Assembly (NCBI RefSeq): GCF_001045455.1
Contig: NZ_LFNE01000010.1
Span: 62,001-126,000 of the forward strand
From: Chryseobacterium sp. FH2
GTDB lineage: Bacteria; Bacteroidota; Bacteroidia; Flavobacteriales; Weeksellaceae
Length of the DNA stretch: 64,000 nucleotides
Direction: 5' to 3'
Of the stretch, positions 37,284 through 46,709 are shown piece after piece. The notes below the pieces were generated by a model. It saw only the letters and a program-made list of their open reading frames with translations, was not told where the DNA came from and did no database searches. Position 1 is the stretch's first letter. The number at the start of each line of letters is the position of its first letter. A program made the translations under genes and the position numbers.

Positions 37284-40200
37284 TTAGATTTGCTGTGATT
37301 TTTTGGTTCTGTTGAAGATCCAGAATATGATTGGAAAAATTAATAATGTCAATACTGTAGCCGTAATTAATCCTCCAATAATAACTATTGCCAAGGGCTT
37401 CTGGGATTCCGAACCGATACCTGTTGACAAAGCCGCAGGCATTAGTCCTATCGAAGCCATAAGTGCGGTCATTATCACAGGTCTGGTTCGTGATTTTACA
37501 CCACTCAATATTGCATCATCTAAATTAAGTCCACTCTTGACATTTTGATGAAATTCCGTGATGAGAATAACTCCGTTCTGAATACAGATCCCCAATAAGG
37601 CAATCATCCCTACCCCGGCTGAAATCCCAAAATTGATTCCTGTAACGTGCAACGCAATAATTCCTCCAATCAGTGCAAAAGGTACATTGGCCAAAACCAA
37701 AAGCGAATCTTTCATATTTCCAAAAAGAATAAATAACAGGAAAAAAATTCCCAGAAGACTTATTGGAACAACCTGTGTTAATCTTTTTGAAGCTCTTTGC
37801 TGATTCTCAAACTGACCGGTCCAGCCTACAGAATACCCATCCGGAAAGTCAATTTTTGAAACTGCTTTCTGTGCATCTGCAATTGTGCCTCCTAAATCCC
37901 GGTCACGAATAGAGAATTTCACACCAATATATCGTTTGATATCATCCCGGTAAATAAATGCTGCACCATTATCTTTTTCAATAGTACTTATTTCTTTTAA
38001 AGGAATCTTCGTGCCGTCCTGAGTAGGAACCATCAATGAAGCAATATCATTTTCATCTTTTCTGTATTCTTGGGAGTATCGAAGGCGAATCGGGAATTTT
38101 CTCTCGCCGTCAAACATTTCCGAAGCTGTTTTTCCTCCGAAAGCCATTTCAAGAACAGACTGTGCGTCATCCGGCATTACCCCATAAGCGGCCATTTTAT
38201 CTCTGTCCAGCACAACGCTTACTTCCGGCTGCCCAATATTTTTTATAATTCCGGCATCTTTTACGCCTTTGATATCTTTAACTTGCTTTAAAACTTCTTC
38301 TGCCAATCTGTCCAGTGTCTGAAGGTTATCTCCATAAATTTTAATTCCATTTTCAGCTTTGAAGCCGGCTACCGCTTCAGCTACGTTGTCAGAAATCGGC
38401 TGAGAATAATTAAATGTTATTCCCTGATAGCTTCGAAGCTTTTTATCAATCTCTTCAATCAGTTCTTCATAATTGATATTCCTTTTCCATTCACTTTTAG
38501 GTTTCAGATTTACTGCAAATTGTACGAACCCAAAACCATTCGGATCTGTTCCGTCGTTACTTCTGCCCGTTTGAGCAAGAACATCCGTCACTTCCGAAAA
38601 GCTCATAATATCTTTCTTTAAAAGATCTGCCGTTTTCAACGACTCTTTTAATGATGAACTCATTGGCATTTCCGCGGTGATCCAAAGTGAACCTTCATTT
38701 AATTGAGGTAAAAATTCTGTTCCTAAAAATTTTCCTGAGAATAAGGTCACTGCCAAGAAAGCGATGGAAACAATTAAACTCATTCTCTTATGTTTAAAAG
38801 TATAGTTGAAGCCTTTTAAAACAATTCTGTCCCAGAAATTAACAAAAGGATTGTTTTTCTCTTTTACATTTTTATTTAATAGGATATGCGAAAGAACCGG
38901 AACTAACGTCAACGTGAAAATCAGTGCACCCATTAATGCAAAGCCTAACGTAAATGCTAAAGGAGAGAACATCTTACCTTCCACTTTCTGGAACGAGAAA
39001 ATCGGGATTAATGAAGTGATGATAATTAACTTTGAAAAGAAAATCGCTTTTCCTAAGCCTGTTCCTGTTTGTTTTATCCACCCAGCTTTTGCCATTTTGT
39101 TGAACTTTTCCTGTCCGTATTTGAGTGCTTTGTGATCGAGCATTACAAAGAGCCCTTCTACCATGACAACGGCTCCGTCAATGATAATACCAAAGTCAAC
39201 CGCACCTAACGAAAGTAAGTTGGCACTCATTCCCGAAAGTTTTAAACATAAAAATGCAAACAATAAAGATAAAGGAATGATAATGGAAACAATCAGCGTG
39301 GTCCTCCAGTCTGCCATGAAAATCAAAACAATTACCGTTACCAAAACAATACCCTCCAATAAATTGTGCATTACCGTTTCTGTAGTAAAATCCATCAAAT
39401 TATCTCTATCATAGAAAGTAACCATTTTTACATCTTTTGGAAGAATTTTCTCGTTGAGCTCTTTAATTTTAGCTTTTACACCCACTAAAACTTCACGAGG
39501 ATTTTCCCCTTTTCTCATTACGACAATCCCTTCTACGGTATCTTCCTGATTATTCAGTCCGGCCTGTCCTACTCTAGGCATTGAACTTTCATGAACTTCC
39601 GCAACGTTTTTAACCAAAACAGGGTTTCCGTTATCATTTTCAATGGTAATATTGCCAATATCTGTAATAGATTTTACCAAACCAATTCCTCTTACCACAT
39701 AAGCCTGTCCGTTTTTCTCGATAACATCACCTCCGACATTCAAGTTACTTTTCGTCACGGCGTCATAAACCTGAAGCGGAGTCAAATTATATTTATCCAA
39801 AGCTCTTGGGTCGATACTTAATTCAAAAACTTTATCCTGACCTCCGAAAACATTGATATCTGCAACTCCCGGAACGCCTCTCAAAGCCCTGTCGATAACC
39901 CAGTTTTGTAAAGTGAGCAATTCTCGGGAATCTTTTGTTTTACTCTGTAGCGTATATCGGAAAATTTCTCCGGTTGGTCCATAGGGTGGCTGTACTTCAG
40001 GATCTACCTCATCAGGAAGGCTGACTGTCCGCAATTGGTTATTGACCTGATTTCTCGCAAAAGTATCATCCACCCCGTCGTCAAATAGAATTTTCACAAT
40101 GGAAAGTCCGAACATCGTTGTACTTCTCACACTGGTTTTCTTCTGAACCGGACTCATCGCCAGCTCTATAGGCGTTGTAACAAAACGCTCCACTTCTTCC

Positions 40201-40382
40201 GCACTTCGCCCATTCCATTGAGTAATGATTACAATTTGGGTATTAGTAACATCAGGAAAGGCTTCAATAGGCATATTTTTAAAGCTTATAAAACCCGCGA
40301 TTGCCAGAATAGCTACCCAAATAAAGGTAAATGCTTTATTTTTTAAGGAAAAAGCAATTATATTTTTAATGAATTTATTCAT
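37284..40382 (-). CDS. Heavy-metal RND efflux pump, CusA/CzcA type
   Basis: A 1032-residue, 12-helix inner-membrane pump of the HME-RND class, which exports metal cations using the proton gradient. The metal/proton signature in TM4 is present: DFGIIIDGAVVMVEG has the Asp-Asp-Glu spacing of CzcA. It lies with an adaptor and a TolC-like gene in the order outer membrane factor, adaptor, pump, downstream of a two-component system. Which metal is moved (Cu/Ag, Zn/Co/Cd or Ni) cannot be decided. Confidence 0.93.
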   Translation of the reverse strand: MNKFIKNIIAFSLKNKAFTFIWVAILAIAGFISFKNMPIEAFPDVTNTQIVIITQWNGRSAEEVERFVTTPIELAMSPVQKKTSVRSTTMFGLSIVKILFDDGVDDTFARNQVNNQLRTVSLPDEVDPEVQPPYGPTGEIFRYTLQSKTKDSRELLTLQNWVIDRALRGVPGVADINVFGGQDKVFELSIDPRALDKYNLTPLQVYDAVTKSNLNVGGDVIEKNGQAYVVRGIGLVKSITDIGNITIENDNGNPVLVKNVAEVHESSMPRVGQAGLNNQEDTVEGIVVMRKGENPREVLVGVKAKIKELNEKILPKDVKMVTFYDRDNLMDFTTETVMHNLLEGIVLVTVIVLIFMADWRTTLIVSIIIPLSLLFAFLCLKLSGMSANLLSLGAVDFGIIIDGAVVMVEGLFVMLDHKALKYGQEKFNKMAKAGWIKQTGTGLGKAIFFSKLIIITSLIPIFSFQKVEGKMFSPLAFTLGFALMGALIFTLTLVPVLSHILLNKNVKEKNNPFVNFWDRIVLKGFNYTFKHKRMSLIVSIAFLAVTLFSGKFLGTEFLPQLNEGSLWITAEMPMSSSLKESLKTADLLKKDIMSFSEVTDVLAQTGRSNDGTDPNGFGFVQFAVNLKPKSEWKRNINYEELIEEIDKKLRSYQGITFNYSQPISDNVAEAVAGFKAENGIKIYGDNLQTLDRLAEEVLKQVKDIKGVKDAGIIKNIGQPEVSVVLDRDKMAAYGVMPDDAQSVLEMAFGGKTASEMFDGERKFPIRLRYSQEYRKDENDIASLMVPTQDGTKIPLKEISTIEKDNGAAFIYRDDIKRYIGVKFSIRDRDLGGTIADAQKAVSKIDFPDGYSVGWTGQFENQQRASKRLTQVVPISLLGIFFLLFILFGNMKDSLLVLANVPFALIGGIIALHVTGINFGISAGVGMIALLGICIQNGVILITEFHQNVKSGLNLDDAILSGVKSRTRPVIMTALMASIGLMPAALSTGIGSESQKPLAIVIIGGLITATVLTLLIFPIIFWIFNRTKKSQQI

Positions 40383-40431
40383 GATAGATTTTTTGTTGAC
40401 CTAAAAAGGCCGTTGAAAGAAAATTTTGGTT

Positions 40432-41517
40432 TTAACTATTCAGAAAACGGTAGATCAACAGCTGGTTGTTAGTAATTACCTGCTCTCCTTCAGACAAACC
40501 TTCAGAAACATAAGTAATGTCACCGACTTGTTTCAAAACTTTTATTTCTTTAACCTTTACATCTGTTCTGGATTTAAAAATCACCACAAAGCTCCTGTTA
40601 TCATCAAAAATAACGGCTTTAGATGGAACAGTCAATGCCATATTATTCTCCGAACTTGTTACTTTTATAGTAGCTTTACTTTCAGGAATCAATAATCCGT
40701 TTGCATTATCTAGCACAACTCTTGCCTGCATTGCGTTGGTTTGAGGATCGATAATTTTAAAGATTTTATCAATTTTACCATCAAAAACTTTATCCGGATA
40801 AGATAATGTAGAAACCTGAGCTCTCATTCCCAGGCTTATTTTATCGATATCTGACTCGTTGACATTCATAATGGCCCAGACATTGGTTGTATTTGCAACA
40901 TCAAAAATATTATCACTTCTGTCACTTCTCAGCTGCATATCTTTATTGATATTTTTCTGAACAATATATCCGCTGATTGGTGCTATAACACTATAGATAT
41001 TTCCTTTCTTTACATTATAAACCGTACTTACGGCACTTGCCCTCTGCATTTGGTCCTGTGCTTTTTGCAGCTGGCTTTTAGCTTCCAATACATCTCTTTC
41101 TGTATTCAGCTTTCCTTCATACATTTCCTTGGCTACACGAAGATTGTTTTGAGCAACAACCAAATCTGTTTTTGCATCACTCACATCTTTCTGTACTTCC
41201 GCCAATTCTGTACTTCTGATGGTTGCCAAAACCTGCCCTTTCGTCACGTGATCTCCCAACTCTACATTTACACTCAAAACATTTCCTCCAACCAGTGGAT
41301 AAACATCTATATAGCTATTTTTATCAGCCGATATTTTTCCGTAAAAGTTGTAATCATCTTCTATATATTTTTTCTCAACTTTTGCCAGAGAAATAGACTG
41401 AAACATTGTATTACTCAGTTCAAAGCCTTTTTTTGCTTGTGTTGTTTTTTCTTCCTCCTTTTTTGAGCAAGATAAAATTGACAACGCTATCATTACAGGG
41501 ATTATATATTTTTTCAT
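40432..41517 (-). CDS. RND efflux periplasmic adaptor lipoprotein
   Basis: A 361-residue membrane-fusion protein (CusB/CzcB-like). The lipobox ILSC with Cys17 anchors it to the membrane. A lipoyl/hairpin region follows (VELGDHVTKGQVLATI near 90-105, coiled coil near 110-165), then beta-barrel domains. The N-terminal KKEEEK run has no His-rich metal site. It sits between the TolC-like gene (3 bases away) and the pump gene. Confidence 0.92.
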   Translation of the reverse strand: MKKYIIPVMIALSILSCSKKEEEKTTQAKKGFELSNTMFQSISLAKVEKKYIEDDYNFYGKISADKNSYIDVYPLVGGNVLSVNVELGDHVTKGQVLATIRSTELAEVQKDVSDAKTDLVVAQNNLRVAKEMYEGKLNTERDVLEAKSQLQKAQDQMQRASAVSTVYNVKKGNIYSVIAPISGYIVQKNINKDMQLRSDRSDNIFDVANTTNVWAIMNVNESDIDKISLGMRAQVSTLSYPDKVFDGKIDKIFKIIDPQTNAMQARVVLDNANGLLIPESKATIKVTSSENNMALTVPSKAVIFDDNRSFVVIFKSRTDVKVKEIKVLKQVGDITYVSEGLSEGEQVITNNQLLIYRFLNS

Positions 41518-41520
41518 TAT

Positions 41521-42762
41521 TTAATAGAAGATTTTCGTTTGTACTAGTTGATTCAATTGTTCTGCAGATTGTATGATTCCGTTTTTCATATCATAAATCT
41601 GAAGTGCAGTCTGTCTATAGCTTTCCATAAAATCTGTGAATTCTATAAGACTTATGTTTCCGTTTCTGAAATTTTTCAGCATCCCGTTGTAAACCAAATC
41701 CAAATTATTAAGGTCTGTGGATTTTATTTCTGCTAATTGCTCATACTGTGTTTTCCAGGTTTTGTAAGCGGACTGAACTTTAGTTTCAAGGTTTAGTTTT
41801 TGGAAATCTGCGTTTTTCTGGTTTTGTTGAATAGCAAAATTTGCTTTCTCCACATTCCCTTGATTGCTTTTCCATAAAGGCAGCGGAATTCCCACCATCA
41901 AATTCACTTCATTTTTAAAAGTCCCTCCGTTTTGGTCCCATCCCGCTCCAAGGTTTAAATCCGGAACATTCAACGATTTTTGCCATTGGGCATACAGTTT
42001 ACTATTTTCAATTAATTTTAAATTATATTGATACTCTGCATTATTTTCCAGCGCTTTATTTTTCAATTCAGAGTCATCACCAAAAGGTTGAGCCGCGAGA
42101 ATTTCTTTTGCTTCGGCATCTGAAAGCTGTGGTTCTATATCATCTGTAATTCCTGTTAAAACTTTAAGGTTTTGCTCCAACTCAAGAATATTTTTATTAA
42201 TCCCCAGTTTGTCATTGTTTAATTGAATAACAATACTCTGAAGTCTCACTTCATCTTTCAGGGATACATTTCCTTTGGCAGACTGTACTCTATAAGCCGC
42301 CAGAAGGTCATTCATATAGCCTAATTGTTTATTGGTGTTGTCTAGTTTTAACCTTTCGTAATAAAGATTATAATATGTTGTATGAAGCTGCGTCTTCAAA
42401 TCAACCAAAAGTTGAGAAAACTGAAGCTGAGCCAGCTCTTTATTTGATTTTGCAAAGGCGATTTCGTTTTTCTTTTTGCCTCCCATGTAAATTAATTGGG
42501 TAATTTCAGCTCCTTTTGCGCTTCCAATATCAAAAACTTTTCTGTCTTCAGGGTTATACGCATTGATTTGTCCACTCAGTTGAGGAAGTTCCCAGATTTT
42601 GGCCTGCAAAATATCTGCGTCAGCCATGTTAATATTGTATTGTTCGGCGAGCAGTTGTAGATTGTTCTTTTGGAAAGCTTCTTCGCAATCCGAAAGTGAC
42701 ATTTGCTGTTGTGCCGTCATGAATGAAGAGATGACGATGAACAGCCCTGCAATTTTGTTCAT
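41521..42762 (-). CDS. TolC-family outer membrane efflux protein
   Basis: A 413-residue protein with a signal peptide (MTAQ) and two OEP repeats that form the trimeric outer-membrane duct. Long coiled-coil helices are visible (about 120-200 and 300-400). It is the first gene of the three-gene pump operon, reading leftward, and is preceded by the two-component genes after a 220-base gap. Confidence 0.9.
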   Translation of the reverse strand: MNKIAGLFIVISSFMTAQQQMSLSDCEEAFQKNNLQLLAEQYNINMADADILQAKIWELPQLSGQINAYNPEDRKVFDIGSAKGAEITQLIYMGGKKKNEIAFAKSNKELAQLQFSQLLVDLKTQLHTTYYNLYYERLKLDNTNKQLGYMNDLLAAYRVQSAKGNVSLKDEVRLQSIVIQLNNDKLGINKNILELEQNLKVLTGITDDIEPQLSDAEAKEILAAQPFGDDSELKNKALENNAEYQYNLKLIENSKLYAQWQKSLNVPDLNLGAGWDQNGGTFKNEVNLMVGIPLPLWKSNQGNVEKANFAIQQNQKNADFQKLNLETKVQSAYKTWKTQYEQLAEIKSTDLNNLDLVYNGMLKNFRNGNISLIEFTDFMESYRQTALQIYDMKNGIIQSAEQLNQLVQTKIFY

Positions 42763-42982
42763 TTTTATTGATTTTATGATACAAAATTGCCCTTCTGCTA
42801 TTAAAATGCTCTTAAAGAATGCTTAAAAAAAAATTAAATTTGGCTTGAGACGATGATTTAAGAATTTTTTTAACCATTAAGATGTATTTAAGGAGTTAAG
42901 AATTTTAAGTTTTTTTTCGCTTGATTTTATCTTAATTTACCTTTGACTAAATATTCTTAATGGATTTAAAATATTGTATAAT
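42763..42982. promoter_or_regulatory. Upstream region of the efflux operon with short direct repeats
   Basis: This very AT-rich stretch carries AATGCT twice, 13 bases apart (42805-42810 and 42818-42823), and TTAAGAATTTT twice, 38 bases apart (42858-42868 and 42896-42906). OmpR-type response regulators bind direct repeats, so these are candidate sites, but in such AT-rich DNA chance is possible. Confidence 0.3.
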
Positions 42983-44347
42983 TTATTTGTTAAAAATAAC
43001 ACTGAATTTATTCAATAAATCTGCAGGAGAAGTATAGGAAATTTTTGCACCGTGATATTCAAGAATTCTTTTAACAATTCTCAAACCAAGACCTGAACCG
43101 GAAATATTTTGAGAGTTATTCCCTCGCATAAATGCTTCAAATAATTTTAGCTGTTCCTCTTTGGGAATAGTATTTCCGTGAGAAATCACATCAACTATGA
43201 GGTTTTCATCTGTTTCAGTAATTAAAACATCAACTTCAGTATCATCAGAATATACTGCCGCGTTTTTAAACAAATTAATAAAAACAATATCGAGTAAAGA
43301 CTGAACCCCTTTTATCGTTAGCAATGCATCTTCGGAGGTATCTTCAGAAATCAGGAAATCCATTTTAAGTTTGGGATAACTTTTTTCTACCGCTTCGAAA
43401 GATTCAAAAATTACTTCATCGATTCTCACCTCTTCATAAATACTCTGAATATTTTCTTTATCGAATTTTGTTAAAAGCAATAACGAATTCGTTAAATCTG
43501 ACAATTGATACACATCTCTCTGAATCTGTTTTAAAGAAGAAAGTGTTTCGGGAGTGTGCTGTTCAAGTTTAATCAGATTTTCAAGCTGGAAAGCCATTCT
43601 TGTAATCGGGGTTCTGATTTCATGAGAGGCACTTGCTGTAAAATCTTTCTGTGACTGAAAAATATCATCCAACCTTGTAATCATGGTATTAAAAGATTGA
43701 GCGAGAACATTAATTTCGTCATTTGATTCTCGAACCGGAATTTGTGTTGTCAGTTTATGAGCGGTTACTTCAGAGATTTCTTTATTTAAATCTTCCAAAG
43801 GGCGCAGAAATTGCCCCATAAAATAATAGCTGAAAAATCCAATGAGCAACGTACTCATTACATAAGCTGTTATTAAAAGATATTTAAGATAGGCTAGTTT
43901 TGATTTTCCGTTTGTATCAAAAGCGCTCGTAAGAATATAATAGTTTTCCCCATTGATGGTTCTGAGTGCAGCATAAATTTCAGGAACTGTTTTTTCTGAA
44001 TAAATAATTTTCTTTTCATCAAGTTCTTTCAATAAAGAACTGTCCCAAGTAACATTCCGATCCTTTATTGTACTGTAAATAAGTTCTTTTTGACCATTAA
44101 AAATCAAAATTGTCTCATTTAAAAGAATATTATCAGAATTTTCATTAAAAAAAATAGGCGCTTCCTCTTCAAAATTCTTTGACTTGGCAATAAAATGTGA
44201 AGTAAATTCTAGCCTTTGCCTGAACCTTTCTTTAAATTCATCTCTTCTGAAATCATTAAAAGACATATAAATTACCGCCATCACAATACCAAAAAGCAAT
44301 GAAAAGGCAATACTAAGGTTAAGCGCTATCTTCTGTTTTAATGACAT
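42983..44347 (-). CDS. Sensor histidine kinase (CusS-like)
   Basis: A 454-residue membrane kinase: two membrane helices (about 10-30 and 150-175) frame a periplasmic sensor region, then a HAMP segment, the dimerisation helix with phospho-accepting His in TASASHEIRTPITRM (near 242), and an ATPase domain with NLFKNAAVYS and GSGLGLRIVKRI. It is cotranscribed with the response regulator (4-base gap) and lies next to the metal pump, so metal sensing is inferred. Confidence 0.93.
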   Translation of the reverse strand: MSLKQKIALNLSIAFSLLFGIVMAVIYMSFNDFRRDEFKERFRQRLEFTSHFIAKSKNFEEEAPIFFNENSDNILLNETILIFNGQKELIYSTIKDRNVTWDSSLLKELDEKKIIYSEKTVPEIYAALRTINGENYYILTSAFDTNGKSKLAYLKYLLITAYVMSTLLIGFFSYYFMGQFLRPLEDLNKEISEVTAHKLTTQIPVRESNDEINVLAQSFNTMITRLDDIFQSQKDFTASASHEIRTPITRMAFQLENLIKLEQHTPETLSSLKQIQRDVYQLSDLTNSLLLLTKFDKENIQSIYEEVRIDEVIFESFEAVEKSYPKLKMDFLISEDTSEDALLTIKGVQSLLDIVFINLFKNAAVYSDDTEVDVLITETDENLIVDVISHGNTIPKEEQLKLFEAFMRGNNSQNISGSGLGLRIVKRILEYHGAKISYTSPADLLNKFSVIFNK

Positions 44348-44351
44348 TTGG

Positions 44352-45035
44352 TTATAATGGGCTTAAATAATATCCGAAGCCTGAACGCGTATGAATAAGT
44401 TTAATTTTAAAATCTTTATCAATTTTCTTTCTTAAAAAGTTGATATAAACTTCGACTGTATTTGTATTCGTATTAAAATTATGCTCCCAGACATGTTCAG
44501 TTATCTGCTGTTTTGAAACGGTTCTACCTTGTGCTTCCGCCAAATAAACCAGTAATTGAAACTCTTTTAAAGTAAGCGCAATTTCAGTTCCTGCACGATA
44601 AACCTTTTGCTCGGTTTTATTGATAATCAAATCATCAATTCTGATGATATCCTGATCAGTGGTATCTGCAGGTGTTTTTCTTCTTAATAAAGAATTCATT
44701 CTCAACAACAATTCTTCAAACTGAAAGGGTTTTACCAAATAATCATCTGCCAATCTTGTAAAGGCATCTTTTTTATCTGACAAATCTCCATACGCTGAAA
44801 TGATGATAATAGGAGTATTTTTATCGAAAGAACGAATGGTCTGACAAACATCTAATCCGTTTATCTTTGGAACATTTATATCAAGCAGATAAAAATCGTA
44901 CGTATTATTTTTAATCTGACGAAGAAATGTTTCCCCGTCATAAATTTTATCGCAAGTAAAATTGTTTGACTCTAAAAACTTACACAGCTCTGCCGAGAGA
45001 ATAAGGTCGTCTTCCAATAAGAGAATATTCATCAA
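44352..45035 (-). CDS. OmpR-family response regulator
   Basis: A 227-residue regulator: the receiver domain has acidic residues at 9-10 and phospho-acceptor Asp52 in LLDINVP, Lys near 102 (LVKPF), and a C-terminal winged helix (about 130-225, ending RSGFGYYL). It pairs with the following kinase gene and probably controls the pump operon. Confidence 0.94.
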   Translation of the reverse strand: MMNILLLEDDLILSAELCKFLESNNFTCDKIYDGETFLRQIKNNTYDFYLLDINVPKINGLDVCQTIRSFDKNTPIIIISAYGDLSDKKDAFTRLADDYLVKPFQFEELLLRMNSLLRRKTPADTTDQDIIRIDDLIINKTEQKVYRAGTEIALTLKEFQLLVYLAEAQGRTVSKQQITEHVWEHNFNTNTNTVEVYINFLRKKIDKDFKIKLIHTRSGFGYYLSPL

Positions 45036-45389
45036 TATTTATTTGATACGAATTTAACGAAAATTTTTATGATTCTTGTCCGGCAATGGATCGCTGACAA
45101 ATACTTTAATCAAATTTTAAGGTAAAGTTTTCATCACAAAAGCAACCGATATTTTACAAAATCTCATTATGTACCGGTATTTCTAAAATAAACTCAACCT
45201 TAATATTTTAATATGCGTATGAAATTTGGATAAAGAAATATCCCGAAAGAAATCCGGGATAATGGAGAGCCATATTCAATTCTAAAATTATGGTATCTAT
45301 CATACTTGATAAATTTGAAAAATTAAAAAATATGGATTCCCGTAATTGTGATTAAAAAATATTTTGTAAATAGTCAAATAATAATTTAA
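45036..45389. other. Non-coding gap before the GLPGLI gene
   Basis: No supported gene is seen. The only structure is a small hairpin at 45240-45260 (ATCCCG, nine bases, CGGGAT) without a clear T-run. The region probably holds the promoter of the GLPGLI gene and the response-regulator gene, but no convincing TAnnTTTG element was found. Confidence 0.4.
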
Positions 45390-46166
45390 ATGATGAAAAA
45401 GAAATTAGTATTTGCTATTATTGGTATTTTTAGTATCTCTTTATTATCTGCTCAAGAAAAAGCTATCATGGAGATTAACTATGAAACTAAAATGATTAGC
45501 GATAGTTTAAATAGGGATAAAGTAAACATTTTTAATACTACCCTACTTTTTAATAATACTCACTCAATTTATTGCAGTAAAGAAGCTAAGGCATATTATA
45601 AAGGAATACCAACGCAAACTATTACTACTTCAGCTGGTCCAATTGCAAAGTATCCTAAAACTACGGAGAGCATCTATAAAAATAATGAGATTATTACAGC
45701 TTCATTGCCAGTTGGAAAATATGCTTTTACTTTTGAGGAACCACTTCTAAAATGGGAGATACTAAATGAAACCAAAGAAATAAAGGGATATAAGTGCCGG
45801 CTTGCAAAAACCATAACAGATACCGGTCAAACTTTTTTTGCATGGTTCACAAGTGATATATCTATTCCAGAAGGTCCTTTCAGATTTAAAGGTTTATCAG
45901 GGGTTGTACTGGAGGTATATAATAAAAACAGAACTATTGAGATTTATGCTACTGATGTGAAAAAGTCAGAAGATATTATAGAGCCTTTAAAATATTATAA
46001 CGAAGTCAAAGCAAAAACGAAAGCTCAGTTTTTAGAGGCAAGAAAAAATTTCCAGGAAAATCCGTCCATGTATAATGGCAACATTAAAGTTGTAGATGCA
46101 AATGGGAATGATCGGACTAAATTTATGGTTGATCGTATTAAAAGCATAAATACATTTCTTGATTAG
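45390..46166 (+). CDS. GLPGLI-family protein
   Basis: A 258-residue protein with a signal peptide (cleavage near LSAQ) and the family's central motif as GPFRFKGLSGVVLEV near 173-187 (GLSG for the usual GLPG). GLPGLI proteins are exported Bacteroidetes proteins of unknown role. The length is near the usual. A small exported protein gene follows at 34 bases. The pair lies in a block probably inserted between tuf and the tRNA cluster. Confidence 0.85.
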   Translation: MMKKKLVFAIIGIFSISLLSAQEKAIMEINYETKMISDSLNRDKVNIFNTTLLFNNTHSIYCSKEAKAYYKGIPTQTITTSAGPIAKYPKTTESIYKNNEIITASLPVGKYAFTFEEPLLKWEILNETKEIKGYKCRLAKTITDTGQTFFAWFTSDISIPEGPFRFKGLSGVVLEVYNKNRTIEIYATDVKKSEDIIEPLKYYNEVKAKTKAQFLEARKNFQENPSMYNGNIKVVDANGNDRTKFMVDRIKSINTFLD

Positions 46167-46200
46167 AACATTTTTTAAAAACAATATAAAAATTTCAACT

Positions 46201-46500
46201 ATGAAAAAATTATTTTTTATCGGAGCCCTAGCTTTATCAACATTTACTTTTGCTAATACAAAAGATGAGGTTAAAGAAAACAAGCAGGTAGTTAATCATG
46301 AAAATACTACGGAAGTTAAAGAACTTACCCAAGAGCAAAAACAAGCTATAGCTTTGTATTTTCGTTGGTGGTCTGTCGCTTTTATAAATGCATGTGGTAG
46401 TACTACAACAGTATTTTTTCAATCAGACAATCCAGATATGAGTCCAGGATTTAATGATGAACTAGCATATGCTGTAAACTCCAATTATGGAGATTGCTAA
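46201..46500 (+). CDS. Small secreted protein beside GLPGLI gene (99 aa)
   Basis: A 99-residue protein with a signal peptide (cleavage near TFA18). The mature part has a Lys/Glu-rich stretch and then a conserved-looking RWWSVAFINACGSTTTVFF segment, with two cysteines near the middle and the last residue. I use the ATG at 46201 rather than the longer frame. Unknown function; co-expression with the GLPGLI gene is inferred, and a terminator follows at 46522. Confidence 0.65.
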   Translation: MKKLFFIGALALSTFTFANTKDEVKENKQVVNHENTTEVKELTQEQKQAIALYFRWWSVAFINACGSTTTVFFQSDNPDMSPGFNDELAYAVNSNYGDC

Positions 46501-46521
46501 AAAACTTTAAGTAAAAATGTT

Positions 46522-46550
46522 AATAGCTTCCTAATAATTAGGAAGCTATT
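46522..46550 (+). terminator. Terminator after the small secreted protein gene
   Basis: AATAGCTTCCTAA-TAA-TTAGGAAGCTATT followed by TTTTTTAAT. Confidence 0.85.
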
Positions 46551-46709
46551 TTTTTAATATCCTCTATTTATATCTTTAAATTTTCTAATAACATACTTTT
46601 CAACCTCTTTAAAATTACAAAAATATCACTAGTTTTGTAAAAAGTTTCACTCATTGCTTTAAATGGACTTTTTGAAAATCTTGAACCCAGATTCCCAATC
46701 TGTTTTTTT

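Noticed and set aside
46680-46690. CTTGAACCC as a possible att repeat of tRNA-Thr(GGT)
   Set aside because: Only nine bases match the universal T-arm region; too short to be distinguished from chance.
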